Shown piece by piece: positions 32,950 through 42,087 of a stretch of 64,000 nucleotides of DNA. The stretch comes from Metallosphaera yellowstonensis MK1. Its GTDB lineage: Archaea; Thermoproteota; Thermoprotei_A; Sulfolobales; Sulfolobaceae. The notes beneath the pieces were generated by a model. It did no database searches. It had not been told where the DNA came from and worked only from the letters and a program-made list of their open reading frames with translations. The translations under genes and the position numbers were made by a program. Location of the stretch: positions 203,467 to 267,466 of the forward strand of contig NZ_JH597768.1 of NCBI RefSeq assembly GCF_000243315.1, given 5' to 3'. Numbering within the stretch: the stretch's first letter is position 1; each line of letters starts with the position of its first letter.

Positions 32950-34470
32950 TTGCCAGACAGAAGGCCAGGTATAGCTAGGATAGGAATATTCAGTGTTGGA
33001 CTAAGACTGTTAGGCTCGCCCATATCGTTCATCTTCTCAGTCCTCGTCGCCAGGTACCTTTCTGCCATCTCTATAACAACCTTCGGTGCCTGGCAATTTA
33101 TCTTCGTTTTGGTCACAGGTTACTTCACTATACCTGGAGATTTATTCAGTAATATAACGTCAAGGTATACTGCCGAAGGTAAACCTGTGGGGGGCATACT
33201 CCTCTTCAACCTCATTTCCGCCAGTATTTCCTCCTTTACATACCTGGCATTAGTTCCCTACTTTGTTTCAATCTCGAACTATAGGGAACCGTTCTTCTTC
33301 TATATAGGTGTTCTCATGATCTTCATGATTTACCTTTACAAGGCTAGTTCCAGCATCTCCACTGGGAGAGGCCCTCGAGTCAACGCAATATCCGCACTTG
33401 CATTCCAGCTTGTGAGGCTCTCTGCGGGGATTTATGCCATGTACCTCCTCAGGCTATCCATAGAGGCAGTGATCTTAGCTTACTCTTTAGGTTACTTGGC
33501 TCAGATCCTGATCAACCTACTCTTCGTGAAGGCCAATTTTTCCGTCGACTTCAAGGTAGCTACTACTGCTGTGAAGAAATCTATAGTATTCATCATACCT
33601 TACATTCAATACATCCTCGAAGCGACTCTCGTTTGGGTTGCGATATTCCTTGTCAGGGATACAGTACCTGCATCGTATTTCGAGTCGGCAGTCATAGTCT
33701 CTAACCTCGTTGCATGGTCAACTGCTTCCATTGGAGGTCTAGTGAACAAATTAGGTGAGTCCAAGGATCCTTCTCTACTTGAGACTAGCCTCAAGTTGTT
33801 CTCCCTGGCAGGTTCCTTATTCCTCCTGGTGAGTCTAGTAGACGGCTTGCCTCTGCTTAGCATATTAAGACCGGAATACGTTGCAGCCTATTTGTCCGTA
33901 ATAATTCTCTCCGTGTCTAACCTCATGAGGGGCTTCTTTCAAGTATTTTACACCGGAGTCTTCATGAGCGATGAATCACTTGGGGTCACGAGTAGAGGAG
34001 AACTCAGGGGTAGAGTGGCCCGACTAGCCAGCACGAATTCCCTGTTCTCACTGGTGGGAGTGACATCGTCGGTGTTAACTATGTTATTTCTTAATGAAAT
34101 CTCCAACCGTTTCCCTCCGCTTTTCCTACCGAACATGGAGATAGCCCTACTTTCAGCGTCCATGTCCCTAGGAGTGGCGTTAAATTCCATGTTTATTCTC
34201 TACACATCCATGAGGTCAGCGAAGGAAGTGTATTCCCTCAAGATCCCTGTAAGGGAAATAATAGTTCCTATAGTCTCTGCCCTAGTGATAGGCATTGTTT
34301 TAGGATTTTCCAACTTCGTTTCAATCAATCCAAGGGGATTCATCAATGACGTTGAAGTTTTAAGTTATAGGGTATTGGCGGGTGTGGTCCCCTTCATCGT
34401 ACTAAACCTTTCCCTGAACCCATACGCTAGACTTCTCATCAAGAAGGCATTCCAGTCACTAAGTTTATAG
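32950..34470 (+). CDS. Oligosaccharide/polysaccharide flippase-like membrane protein
   Basis: The 506-aa protein has twelve to fourteen membrane segments and the N-terminal look of the MATE/Wzx group (FSVGLRLLGSPISFIFSVLVARYLS, then FGAWQFIFVLV). It likely moves lipid-linked glycans across the membrane for S-layer or other glycosylation, consistent with agl3 and galU 2-3 kb upstream. The start is TTG 32950, shortly after the solo repeat; TTTTTTAATAG near 32910 could be its TATA box. The aldolase gene follows after 25 bp. Confidence 0.75.
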   Translation: MPDRRPGIARIGIFSVGLRLLGSPISFIFSVLVARYLSAISITTFGAWQFIFVLVTGYFTIPGDLFSNITSRYTAEGKPVGGILLFNLISASISSFTYLALVPYFVSISNYREPFFFYIGVLMIFMIYLYKASSSISTGRGPRVNAISALAFQLVRLSAGIYAMYLLRLSIEAVILAYSLGYLAQILINLLFVKANFSVDFKVATTAVKKSIVFIIPYIQYILEATLVWVAIFLVRDTVPASYFESAVIVSNLVAWSTASIGGLVNKLGESKDPSLLETSLKLFSLAGSLFLLVSLVDGLPLLSILRPEYVAAYLSVIILSVSNLMRGFFQVFYTGVFMSDESLGVTSRGELRGRVARLASTNSLFSLVGVTSSVLTMLFLNEISNRFPPLFLPNMEIALLSASMSLGVALNSMFILYTSMRSAKEVYSLKIPVREIIVPIVSALVIGIVLGFSNFVSINPRGFINDVEVLSYRVLAGVVPFIVLNLSLNPYARLLIKKAFQSLSL

Positions 34471-34495
34471 TAGGGATTTTGAAGTCTTCACTGAG

Positions 34496-35311
34496 ATGTC
34501 GGGACTTCAGATAAGGCTCAAGAGACTCTTTCATAAAGGAAAGGCGTTCGTGGTCGCCCTCGATCACGGGCTGGTTATGGGGCCCATGAGGGGAATAGAA
34601 AGACCCCTCGAGATAGTCGGGAAACTGAAAAACGTCCCAGACGCACTGCAGATGACGCCTGCCATGCTGAAGGTGGTGGAAGAGAACTTCTACAGCAGGG
34701 GTTCCCCCATGTTGATAGCAAGATTGGACACGGCTAACGTATGGAGGGATGCCAGGAAGTACGAGCAGGGATATTATTCCCCCGTGTATACTGTGAGGGA
34801 CGCAATAGAGGCTGGGGCAGACGCCGTGGTCACTTACTTGGTAGTCGGTTACGGCGACGATAGAGTTGAGGGATACAACCTGGAGCAGATTGCGAGGTTA
34901 AGAAATGAGGCACACGATTACGGCATTCCGTTCGTGGTAGAACCGCTGTTCGTCAGGAGAGAGGTGTCTGATTCCGTCAAGGAGACGAGCATAGTGAAGT
35001 ACGTGGCTAGGCTGGCGTCGGAGATAGGACCAGATGTCCTAAAGGTGGATTACAGCGGGGATAAAGTAGGTTTCTCTCAGGTTGTAGAGACGTCGTTCAG
35101 CCCAATACTGATCAGAGGAGGTCCCAAGACCACAAACGAACTGGAATTCCTATCTATGCTTAGGGATGCAGTGGACGCAGGGGCCTCAGGAGTGACGGTG
35201 GGAAGAAACTTGTGGCAATCCTCAGATCCTGAAAAGTTGGCTTTAGCGATCTCCAAAGTAGTTCATGAGAATCAGGACCCAAAGCAAGTGGCTGAATCCC
35301 TGAAGGGCTAG
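34496..35311 (+). CDS. DhnA-type class I aldolase (fructose-bisphosphate aldolase family)
   Basis: The 271-aa TIM-barrel enzyme has FVVALDHGLVMGP at the N-terminus, VVEPLFVRRE, the Schiff-base region DVLKVDYSGDK (Lys), and the phosphate-binding GGPKTTNELEF and GASGVTVGRNLWQ. These are features of archaeal FbaA/DhnA aldolases. Members include fructose-bisphosphate aldolase and the ADH synthase of archaeal aromatic biosynthesis; sequence alone does not separate these. Confidence 0.85.
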   Translation: MSGLQIRLKRLFHKGKAFVVALDHGLVMGPMRGIERPLEIVGKLKNVPDALQMTPAMLKVVEENFYSRGSPMLIARLDTANVWRDARKYEQGYYSPVYTVRDAIEAGADAVVTYLVVGYGDDRVEGYNLEQIARLRNEAHDYGIPFVVEPLFVRREVSDSVKETSIVKYVARLASEIGPDVLKVDYSGDKVGFSQVVETSFSPILIRGGPKTTNELEFLSMLRDAVDAGASGVTVGRNLWQSSDPEKLALAISKVVHENQDPKQVAESLKG

Positions 35312-35510
35312 AGACGCGTCAGTGAAACTTTGTTCTTGGGGGCAACCTCTTTCCAATCCTTCGCTTACGTCACTGATCGAGTGCTTGCGAATTACTCTTC
35401 AAAGCAGGGACGATGGGTTTGAATGTTTATGGGGTTTTAGCACCCGACTACATGAGACTTACATTGACCTCTTTATAATAGGTACTTCGTTTCAACGCCA
35501 TGGTAAGGTA
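35312..35510. other. Intergenic region
   Basis: No gene is supported between the aldolase and tRNA-Val. A weak open frame crosses it but has biased composition and reads through the tRNA. Confidence 0.3.
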
Positions 35511-35585
35511 TGGACCCGGAGGGATTTGAACCCTCGACCTCAGCCGTGTGAGGGCTGCGTCCTAACCAGGCTAGACGACGGGTCC
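35511..35585 (-). tRNA. tRNA-Val (anticodon CAC)
   Basis: On the minus strand GGACCCG pairs with CGGGTCC as acceptor stem, the T-arm reads GAGGG-TTCAAAT-CCCTC, and the anticodon stem CAGCC/GGCTG encloses loop CTCACAC with anticodon CAC. Length is 75 nt including the discriminator A; CCA is not encoded and no intron is seen. Confidence 0.95.
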
Positions 35586-35654
35586 TCTCCTTAATTAGAT
35601 ATGGAGACCCATAAAAAATTATTTAGTGCCGAGGATGGCTACATGGTTAGGTAG

Positions 35655-35909
35655 TCACGCCTGGACCAGAACTGCGTATCCTTCATCCAAGTCCCCTAGG
35701 TCAGGGTCTACATCAACAGCGAGGATCTTATCTTCCTTGATAGACAGATCGGCAAGGACCACCTTGAAATCTGGGTAGATCGTTTTAGCTCTCCTGAGCT
35801 CTCTTTCAGCCTCATCCCTGCTCCTTCCCACGTAGAAAACTCCAGAGGCTGCCAGTATGGTAGGTCCGAATACAGACCTCAATGGGCTCTGAGTAATATC
35901 AGATCTCAT
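35655..35909 (-). CDS. Small protein of unknown function
   Basis: The 84-aa product reads MRSDITQSPLRSVFG, then a helix SRDEAERELRRAKTIYP and strands FKVVLADLSI and KILAVDVDPDLGD. An alpha/beta fold is likely. It is divergent from the 102-aa gene with 38 bp between starts. No family recognised. Confidence 0.6.
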   Translation of the reverse strand: MRSDITQSPLRSVFGPTILAASGVFYVGRSRDEAERELRRAKTIYPDFKVVLADLSIKEDKILAVDVDPDLGDLDEGYAVLVQA

Positions 35910-35947
35910 CGTTTATATTTCTACTTAAGGTTAAGAGATACTTCAAG

Positions 35948-36256
35948 ATGCACACCGTCAGGGTGGTATTTGGACTCCAAGGCGACGAGGGCCTCCTGAA
36001 TCTGCTGTACGAGGTTGTGAGGGGGATCGGCAACAAGAATTACGACATAGAAGTGGAGACTGACCTCCTCTACGACCTCAGCTCTCCAACCTTGGAAATT
36101 GACGGGAGAAAGATCGTCCTCGAATATTACGACGAGAACGAGGCCAAAGAGCAATTGAGGAGATTGCTGAGGGGCGAGAACGTGATGCAAGGAACGCCAA
36201 AACTTCGTATGCATAGTAAGGATGGAATACTTTCAGACGGAGTTTGGGCGTCATAA
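35948..36256 (+). CDS. Small thioredoxin-fold-like protein, unknown function
   Basis: The 102-aa product has HTVRVVFGLQGDEGLLNLLYEVV, then EVETDLLYD and SPTLEIDGRKIVLEYYDE. The SPTLEIDGRKI strand-turn resembles the cis-Pro region of small thioredoxin-like proteins, but no CxxC is present. Function unknown. Confidence 0.55.
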   Translation: MHTVRVVFGLQGDEGLLNLLYEVVRGIGNKNYDIEVETDLLYDLSSPTLEIDGRKIVLEYYDENEAKEQLRRLLRGENVMQGTPKLRMHSKDGILSDGVWAS

Positions 36257-36552
36257 TTGTTCGAAGTCCTCTAGCCTGTCCTCGACTCATTGCACAAAGT
36301 TTAGTTGAACTAGTCATGTTCTCTGGGCCTCCTATGTGAGCGGAAAGCTCTCCAGATTAGGGTCAGCTCATCTCTGAATCAGAGGACAGAAAGAGAAGAT
36401 GACCCTAGCTCTGTCTGATCCTCAAGATTAGCCTTTGTGACCAGGGAAGTTCTGTACTAAGGTCGATTCCAGTCCAAACGACTGTGACCACCCTTCCGTG
36501 ATTTGGAGCCAATACAGCTGATGCTTTAACCTCCTGGCCAAATCAAACACTT
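36257..36552. other. Intergenic region with a long inverted repeat
   Basis: AGGGTCA near 36358 and TGACCCT near 36398 can pair across a 34-base loop that itself contains CTCTGAATCAGAG. No coding frame or promoter can be assigned; a small RNA or decayed gene is possible. Confidence 0.3.
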
Positions 36553-37428
36553 GTGAGGATAGTAATAGGGGGAGGCATCACCGGGTTAACGGTAGCCTCA
36601 CAGTTGGAGGACACTGTGGTTTTGGAACAACAGTCGAGCGTTGGCGGACTCTACTCCATAGAGGAGGTAGGTGGGCTCACTCTGACTATTATCCCTCCCG
36701 TAGTCTCTTCTATAAAGAGATTAGCAGAGATCCTTCCTGACCTGAAGTTGGAAGAATGGAGACCAATAATCAAGAAAACTAAGGAGGAACACCTTAAGAT
36801 GAAGGTTTGTCCCTTCTGTGACGAACTCCCTACATGGTTAGATGTGAAAGAGGGGTACCTAGTTCACAATCTCCCAGAGGCTCTCCTGGAATTGGGGAGC
36901 AAAGTGAAGATAGTGAGGGGGTACCCTCTTAGGGTACGAGAAGGAAAGTTGTTTACCAATAGGGGAATCCTAGAGTTCTCAGAGATCATAAACACTGGAT
37001 CCAGAGAGGAACTTAATCGGCTCATAGGAGTAGAAGAAGACCTCAAGAAGATAGGTTGTCTCCTTGCAGTCATAGTCAGCAGAGGGGGAATTAATAAGTG
37101 GGACGTACTACTCCATGGTAGTGCGGGGATATCCTTCAGTCACGTGTTCAGGAGGGAGATTGACGAAAAACACGATGTATACCACGTTTACGCCTTCACG
37201 AGGGGTGGCAAGCATTTAGATGCTGACAGGATATTGGGTGACCTCAAGCGAGCCTCTGTGCTCACTAAAGAGGACGTTGTCACCATGAGGGTAAGATACA
37301 TCCGCGAGTGTATCCTTGCCGGTGAGAAGGAGAAGAACAGGCCTAATTTCCTCAGGGAGTGCGGCAGGCTGGGCCTCTGGGATAACCTCAGCCTTGAGGA
37401 AGCGGTAGAGTCGGCCCTGAGATGCTAA
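36553..37428 (+). CDS. FAD/NAD(P)-binding protein, amine oxidase-like
   Basis: The 291-aa protein begins with the dinucleotide fold MRIVIGGGITGLTVASQL followed by LEQQSSVGGLYS, the pattern of protoporphyrinogen oxidase and amine oxidase families, but it is shorter than most (400 or more). It has a CPFCDELPTWLDV segment with a CxxC. It starts with GTG 36553 and overlaps the PfkB-type kinase gene convergently by 41 bp. Substrate unknown. Confidence 0.65.
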   Translation: MRIVIGGGITGLTVASQLEDTVVLEQQSSVGGLYSIEEVGGLTLTIIPPVVSSIKRLAEILPDLKLEEWRPIIKKTKEEHLKMKVCPFCDELPTWLDVKEGYLVHNLPEALLELGSKVKIVRGYPLRVREGKLFTNRGILEFSEIINTGSREELNRLIGVEEDLKKIGCLLAVIVSRGGINKWDVLLHGSAGISFSHVFRREIDEKHDVYHVYAFTRGGKHLDADRILGDLKRASVLTKEDVVTMRVRYIRECILAGEKEKNRPNFLRECGRLGLWDNLSLEEAVESALRC

Positions 37429-38185
37429 ACTCCTGGGTCAAAATTGAGGCTATTCGTGCTGAAGCTAATTCGTCCAATCCTTTGACCCTGTGGGTAAAGT
37501 AAGTAGACAGAAGGTAGTCTCCATTGCCTATCTCATAATTGCCCACTCTCTGAGGAGCGAATTTTTCCTTTGGTCCTTCCTTTACGTGAAGGACAAAGCC
37601 ATTCTGACCATCAGATACTAGTACCTCCTTGAATCCCATCTCATGGATATCCTCGACTGAAAGGTCGGCTAAGCTCAACTCCTCTGCATTTGCGTGGAAA
37701 ACTGTCAGAGGGCTGGACACCTTTACCCTTCTTAAATGCGTGTAGGTTATTGGCTTGTCCACCTCACATACTCTGATGAATCCTTGAATGTCTACCCCTA
37801 CGGGCTTATCGATCTCCAGGTCTCCCCATGAGAGCTCGTTGCACACGGGATTCAGTATCAATCCTTCCCATCCTCTTAGGATTCCAATATCTACGGGCAT
37901 CCTATCATGGATCGCCCTGAGCACCAGGACTCGCTTGTCTCCTTCGAAGCCTATTCTGAACCTTATAGTCTTGTTAAAGAGAAACTGCCTTATTATGGTC
38001 AGGTAACTTGGCCGAGAGAAATGGAAGTCCTCTCCCCAAGCCGTATATGCCCCAGCTTCTCCCTCAGAGCTCACTACGCCCATCCCTGCATAGACGGGAG
38101 CCCCCCCAGGTCTCTCCACAAGTCCCTGTCCGTTTACTATCTCGTCGATAGTGAACGCACCGATTATCGCCACCCTAGTCTTCAT
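37388..38185 (-). CDS. PfkB/ribokinase family carbohydrate kinase
   Basis: The 265-aa protein has RPGGAPVYAGMG at the N-terminus and VGNYEIGNGDYLLSTYFTHRV near the C-terminus, the position of the PfkB anion hole and catalytic base (usually GAGD; here GNGD). FHANAEELSLADL matches the N-x-x-E segment. It is a little short for the family and substrate is unknown. The start overlaps the 93-aa gene upstream by 11 bp. Confidence 0.75.
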   Translation of the reverse strand: MKTRVAIIGAFTIDEIVNGQGLVERPGGAPVYAGMGVVSSEGEAGAYTAWGEDFHFSRPSYLTIIRQFLFNKTIRFRIGFEGDKRVLVLRAIHDRMPVDIGILRGWEGLILNPVCNELSWGDLEIDKPVGVDIQGFIRVCEVDKPITYTHLRRVKVSSPLTVFHANAEELSLADLSVEDIHEMGFKEVLVSDGQNGFVLHVKEGPKEKFAPQRVGNYEIGNGDYLLSTYFTHRVKGLDELASARIASILTQEFSISGPTLPLPQG

Positions 38186-38456
38186 TTCCCTCAGTCTCCT
38201 CCTCTTCCTCCTCCTGCTCTCTTTCCTGGACTCTCCTTTTGGTCCAGAGAGAGTACTTGTGGGCTAGGAGGTGTTCCGTTAGATCCTTCTCGTTGAAGAA
38301 GTACGAGCCAGAATCAGGAATGCCACCCTTCAAACATATGGGACTACACCTGGGACATGCAAACATCTTGGTCTCCAGATCAAAACATACCTCCTCCTCT
38401 CTCTGATTAAGCTTGATCTTCCTCACTTCCCACCTTGGAATCCATCTACTTGTCAT
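38175..38456 (-). CDS. Zinc-finger-like protein with acidic tail
   Basis: The 93-aa product contains CPRCSPIC then a spacer and HLLAH, a possible C2H2-type site at about 34-66, and ends in a glutamate-rich tail (EREQEEEEEETEG). It is translationally coupled to the PfkB-type gene. It may bind nucleic acid or protein; function unknown. Confidence 0.6.
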   Translation of the reverse strand: MTSRWIPRWEVRKIKLNQREEEVCFDLETKMFACPRCSPICLKGGIPDSGSYFFNEKDLTEHLLAHKYSLWTKRRVQEREQEEEEEETEGNED

Positions 38457-39111
38457 CTAAGTGTTGTCTCGGACGAGTCTTTTATCCTTTGGCTTATATT
38501 TTGTAGCTCTCATCATTTTTTATTGGAATTATGCCAGCCTATCTAATAAACGTTAAATGTCGAATCTAGGGAGAGCTGGGTCTCCATACTCGATAAAAGG
38601 TTGTCTTGACAGACAGTACATAGCAAATATACTGAACTTAAGGTCAGCTGAACGACGTGAGTGAGACGATTTCAACGAACTTACCCAGAAGGGTGAATTG
38701 ATTCTTTAAGGTGTTCAAATGGGTCGAGACTGTAACTCTTTCACGTAACTACTCGTTATTTTCAATTTTATAAATATCGTTTTGACGTCGGTCATGTTCA
38801 TGTAGTATTACCCAAGAATTCTCTCTTAATGATCTCCCAACTGATGACGGGCACTGCTCACGAGGGTGGGAGAAGTTGGATGGGTATTGAAGTTTCCCTC
38901 GACTAGCCCCAAGGACTTAAGGGTGACCGTGTATGATCCCTAGGATGGGTGCCCGTGGCATATTTAGAAGTGGTTAAAGAAGGTAAGTTACGCCACGGGT
39001 AAACACAACCCTTCCCACCACCATGTGGATAATGTATTTCGGTCTTTGTTATTCATTATAATTCTTGGCATTAAAGTGTAAGAAAACTTTAAAACTCAAA
39101 CTGTGATTACG
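38457..39111. other. Intergenic region with a decayed frame and promoter
   Basis: Most of this 655-bp stretch has no recognisable gene. It holds a decayed frame at 38829-39002, an inverted repeat CCCGTGGC (38953-38960) with GCCACGGG (38992-38999), and at its end ACTTTAAAAC near 39084-39093, the probable TATA box of the isomerase gene. Confidence 0.4.
38829..39002 (+). pseudogene. Decayed open frame with two internal stops
   Basis: One frame reads MISQLMTGTAHEGGRSWMGIEVSLD, TAG, PQGLKGDRV, TGA, SLGWVPVAYLEVVKEGKLRHG, TAA. The residues between stops look protein-like, suggesting a degraded gene, perhaps of a transposase, but I cannot identify a family. Confidence 0.25.
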
Positions 39112-39759
39112 ATGGATGAGTGTAGGGTGCATTCATCTCAAGTTCTAAATCTCCCCTTAAGTATGAAGACCATGTACGATATCGCCGAGTTCGTGATAAG
39201 GTCTGTGGAAATGATAAACCCTCAGCAAGTGGAGAAAATGGTCGAGCTACTTGTGGATTTCTACAACACCAATAAGAGCGGTAAGGTCTTGGTGATGGGG
39301 GCTGGTAGGAGTGGGCTGGTAGGAAGAGCCTTCGCTATGAGGCTCCTACATCTTGGCTATAACGCATATGTACTGGGCGAGACTATAGTGCCTGCTATTG
39401 GCCAGAGAGACATAGCTATAGCAATTTCCGGTTCTGGGAGAACCAAGCTTATCCTCACGGCTGCAGAGGCTGCAAAGGAAGCTAAGGCTTCCCTCATAGC
39501 TCTAACGAGTTACTATGATAGCCCTCTGGGGAAGATAGCGGATGTAGTGGTTGAGATCCCTGGAAGGACGAAATATTCCATGAATGAGGACTACTTTGCT
39601 AGACAGATACTGGGGATAACTGAACCTTTAGCTCCATTAGGTACACTGTTCGAGGACACCGCACAGATATTCCTGGACGGCATAGTGGCGGAGCTTATGA
39701 TGAGGCTCAAGAAGACTGAAGAAGATCTAAGGCTAGTTCACGCAAACATAGAACTTTAG
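39112..39759 (+). CDS. hxlB: 6-phospho-3-hexuloisomerase (SIS domain)
   Basis: The 215-aa protein is a single SIS domain: [33 protein letters not shown] and the catalytic-region segment [23 protein letters not shown] interconverts hexulose 6-phosphate and fructose 6-phosphate in the reversed ribulose monophosphate pathway that supplies pentoses in archaea. ATG 39112 lies about 25 bp after the TATA box; GTG 39103 is the alternative. Confidence 0.88.
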   Translation: MDECRVHSSQVLNLPLSMKTMYDIAEFVIRSVEMINPQQVEKMVELLVDFYNTNKSGKVLVMGAGRSGLVGRAFAMRLLHLGYNAYVLGETIVPAIGQRDIAIAISGSGRTKLILTAAEAAKEAKASLIALTSYYDSPLGKIADVVVEIPGRTKYSMNEDYFARQILGITEPLAPLGTLFEDTAQIFLDGIVAELMMRLKKTEEDLRLVHANIEL

Positions 39760-39841
39760 TTCAGAATCCTTGGTATTTTGAGTCCCCTTCAGTATTAGAG
39801 TCGGTGGAGTCCGGGATCTCTTTAAACTAGTATGGAGACAC

Positions 39842-41632
39842 ATGATTAACGTAAATCGCTACACGCCCTTACTCATCTTATTCCTTACAATAGCTATCGC
39901 CATAATATACAGGTCTCCCGTGTTCTTGGGACTTACTGTGCTCATCATCGCCTTATTGATATATAAGGGGTTCGTAACGTGGCCCAGTTTTCTCTCCAAT
40001 ATGCGGAGAAGGGGAGAGCAATTGCCAGACATCCAGGTGACGGATGGCCTAGTGATCTCCAAGGATAGAGTAATCGGAGTGGTTTCAATAGAAGACGTTC
40101 CCTTCGACTACAGGGATTTGAGTGATTCTTCCCTGAGATCCGCGATAAACTCCTTTCATAAGGTGTTGAACCTGGGTACACAGGTAGATGTGGTCCTTAA
40201 AAGAACCTACGTGGATCAGAGATCATTTCTAAAGGACGTTCTCAATAAAATACAGAACTTGAGGATAGTAATAGAGAACGATCCCTCTAACGCTAAGGCT
40301 AAGAGGGAACTGGAGATACTTCAGTCCGTTTTAGATAGGATCAACTCTGGAGAGGTCCCCTTCTCGTTTAAGTTCTTCCTCTTGATACACGGAAAGGACA
40401 CCAAGGAAGTCACAGGGCTCTCTCAGGTGATCATCAAGGGCATGGAAAGCCTCAATATGAAGGCGAGATTAGCTACCAGGGATGAGATATATGACCTTCT
40501 TGTCCTGAAGCCGTGGTCAAGGGGGAATGTAGCCCTCCCTTCTCAGATGCCATTCATGACTCCATTCGCCATCACTAAGGCTCCTAAGGTCACCTTATGG
40601 GAAGGTGGAATTTACATGGGGAGGGAAATAGAGAGGGGTTTTCCTGTGTTCTGGAACGTTGAACGACTGGAGAATCCCCATATCATTGTGATAGGACCCA
40701 CCGGGTCTGGAAAGACCGAGTTCTTGATTAAGGAGGGCGCTTTGCTGTCACTGATTTATCAGGTCCCCACAGTTTTCTTTGACAGTAAGGGAGACATAAG
40801 AGCTAGGCTCTTCAAGTACGGGTTGAGGTCCAAAGTTCTGAATCCTTTGTTTTATAGTATAAACCTCTTGAACTTGCCAGATTTGCCCAATCAACTGAAA
40901 CCTTTGACCATAGAGAAGATCGTCGGTTTGTCGTTTGGTCTCACGAAGGTGGAGATGGCTACGCTATTCAAATCTATTTCAGAAACCGTAAGGGGAAATA
41001 ACGGAGATAAATTGACCTGGGGCTCAGTCCTAGCTAACCTGAGGAGTCAGGAGAGCGGACTGAGGAGCGTCCTGGAGAGGGTGATAAACGTGGTATCTGA
41101 GTTGGACCACGACGGGCCTCCTCTATTGGATAACATAGAGAAGGGAATAAACGTGATAGATCTCAGTCAGATCAGGGAGGAGAGCCTGAGGAGACTCGTA
41201 ATGTACTCAGTAATATCTTCGCTTTACGCTAGATTCTCCAAGACCGTTGATGAAGGGCTAAGGATAGCCATAGTGATAGATGAGGCTTGGACAATATTGA
41301 GGGGTGAGGAGTTGGGGGGCATAGTCATGGACCTCATAAAGAGAGGTAGAGGTCACGGGATAGCCCTCCTAATGGCTACCCAAAACCTTCAGGATTTAGG
41401 GGAGAAGTTTGACGTCTTTATGGAGAACATAGGGACCTTATGCTTCATGAACAACGGGGACAAGAAGTATTGGACTGAAGTTGTCAAGAGGTACGCCACC
41501 CTTCTCGATTCGGACGTAGACACGAAGCTGTCCTTCTTGAGCAGGGGAGAGATGCTGGTCAGATTCTTGGGAGACCCAAGACCCCTTCTAGTGAGGACTG
41601 AACCCCTAGTTGGAGGCCCTCTCCAGGATTGA
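39842..41632 (+). CDS. cedB: CedB-like DNA-import ATPase (HerA/VirB4 family)
   Basis: The 596-aa protein has two N-terminal membrane helices (about 8-40), a middle domain, and a HerA/VirB4-type motor with Walker A VIGPTGSGKTE at 283-293, FFDSKGDIR, Walker B IAIVIDEAWTIL near 473 and ATQNLQDL. This is the layout of CedB, the ATPase of the crenarchaeal DNA exchange system that imports DNA after UV damage together with CedA. CedA is not in the window. Other HerA-type membrane ATPases are the main alternative. Confidence 0.75.
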   Translation: MINVNRYTPLLILFLTIAIAIIYRSPVFLGLTVLIIALLIYKGFVTWPSFLSNMRRRGEQLPDIQVTDGLVISKDRVIGVVSIEDVPFDYRDLSDSSLRSAINSFHKVLNLGTQVDVVLKRTYVDQRSFLKDVLNKIQNLRIVIENDPSNAKAKRELEILQSVLDRINSGEVPFSFKFFLLIHGKDTKEVTGLSQVIIKGMESLNMKARLATRDEIYDLLVLKPWSRGNVALPSQMPFMTPFAITKAPKVTLWEGGIYMGREIERGFPVFWNVERLENPHIIVIGPTGSGKTEFLIKEGALLSLIYQVPTVFFDSKGDIRARLFKYGLRSKVLNPLFYSINLLNLPDLPNQLKPLTIEKIVGLSFGLTKVEMATLFKSISETVRGNNGDKLTWGSVLANLRSQESGLRSVLERVINVVSELDHDGPPLLDNIEKGINVIDLSQIREESLRRLVMYSVISSLYARFSKTVDEGLRIAIVIDEAWTILRGEELGGIVMDLIKRGRGHGIALLMATQNLQDLGEKFDVFMENIGTLCFMNNGDKKYWTEVVKRYATLLDSDVDTKLSFLSRGEMLVRFLGDPRPLLVRTEPLVGGPLQD

Positions 41633-42031
41633 CTGAAGTGCTGCCTTTAACTTACCATAAATGAAGTCCTCTTTCACACCGTTAATTACGATCTCTTTGA
41701 GGTCTTCCTTATCCATGACAATGTTATATTCTACCTTATCTGAGGTTTTGGAGTCCTCCAAGATCTTACTCAACGCATTGAATAGTGCCTTACTCATGCT
41801 AAGGGACTTTCTCACTATGATCCTCATAGTAGGTTTACCGAAGTAGATCTCCGCTATGATCTCCCCCTTCCTATTCTTGATGTAGTCCAGGCTCACCTTT
41901 CCCCCCCTCATGTTGGGAACGTAGCCTGACTCAACTAAGCTCAATAAATATTCATAGTACTCCAGTTCCTTTTTCAGTGAGGAGATCTTGTTCTCTAGAA
42001 ACTTCTTTAATTCGTCTGTGTTTGCCTCCAC
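41606..42031 (-). CDS. Coiled-coil protein of unknown function
   Basis: The 141-aa product opens with a long helix likely to be a coiled coil (TDELKKFLENKISSLKKELEYYEYLL), followed by beta strands (IIAEIYFGKPTMRIIVRK) and a C-terminal helix. Its 3' end overlaps cedB by 27 bp convergently, and it is divergent from lysY. Function unknown. Confidence 0.65.
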   Translation of the reverse strand: MEANTDELKKFLENKISSLKKELEYYEYLLSLVESGYVPNMRGGKVSLDYIKNRKGEIIAEIYFGKPTMRIIVRKSLSMSKALFNALSKILEDSKTSDKVEYNIVMDKEDLKEIVINGVKEDFIYGKLKAALQSILERASN

Positions 42032-42087
42032 AGGGTAAAGTTCGACAGAAATATTATTTATAAGTAGGGTATTCGTTATGAGAAAGG

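Noticed and set aside
35322-35594. 90-aa plus-strand frame
   Set aside because: It runs through the tRNA-Val gene on the opposite strand and has no protein-like features.
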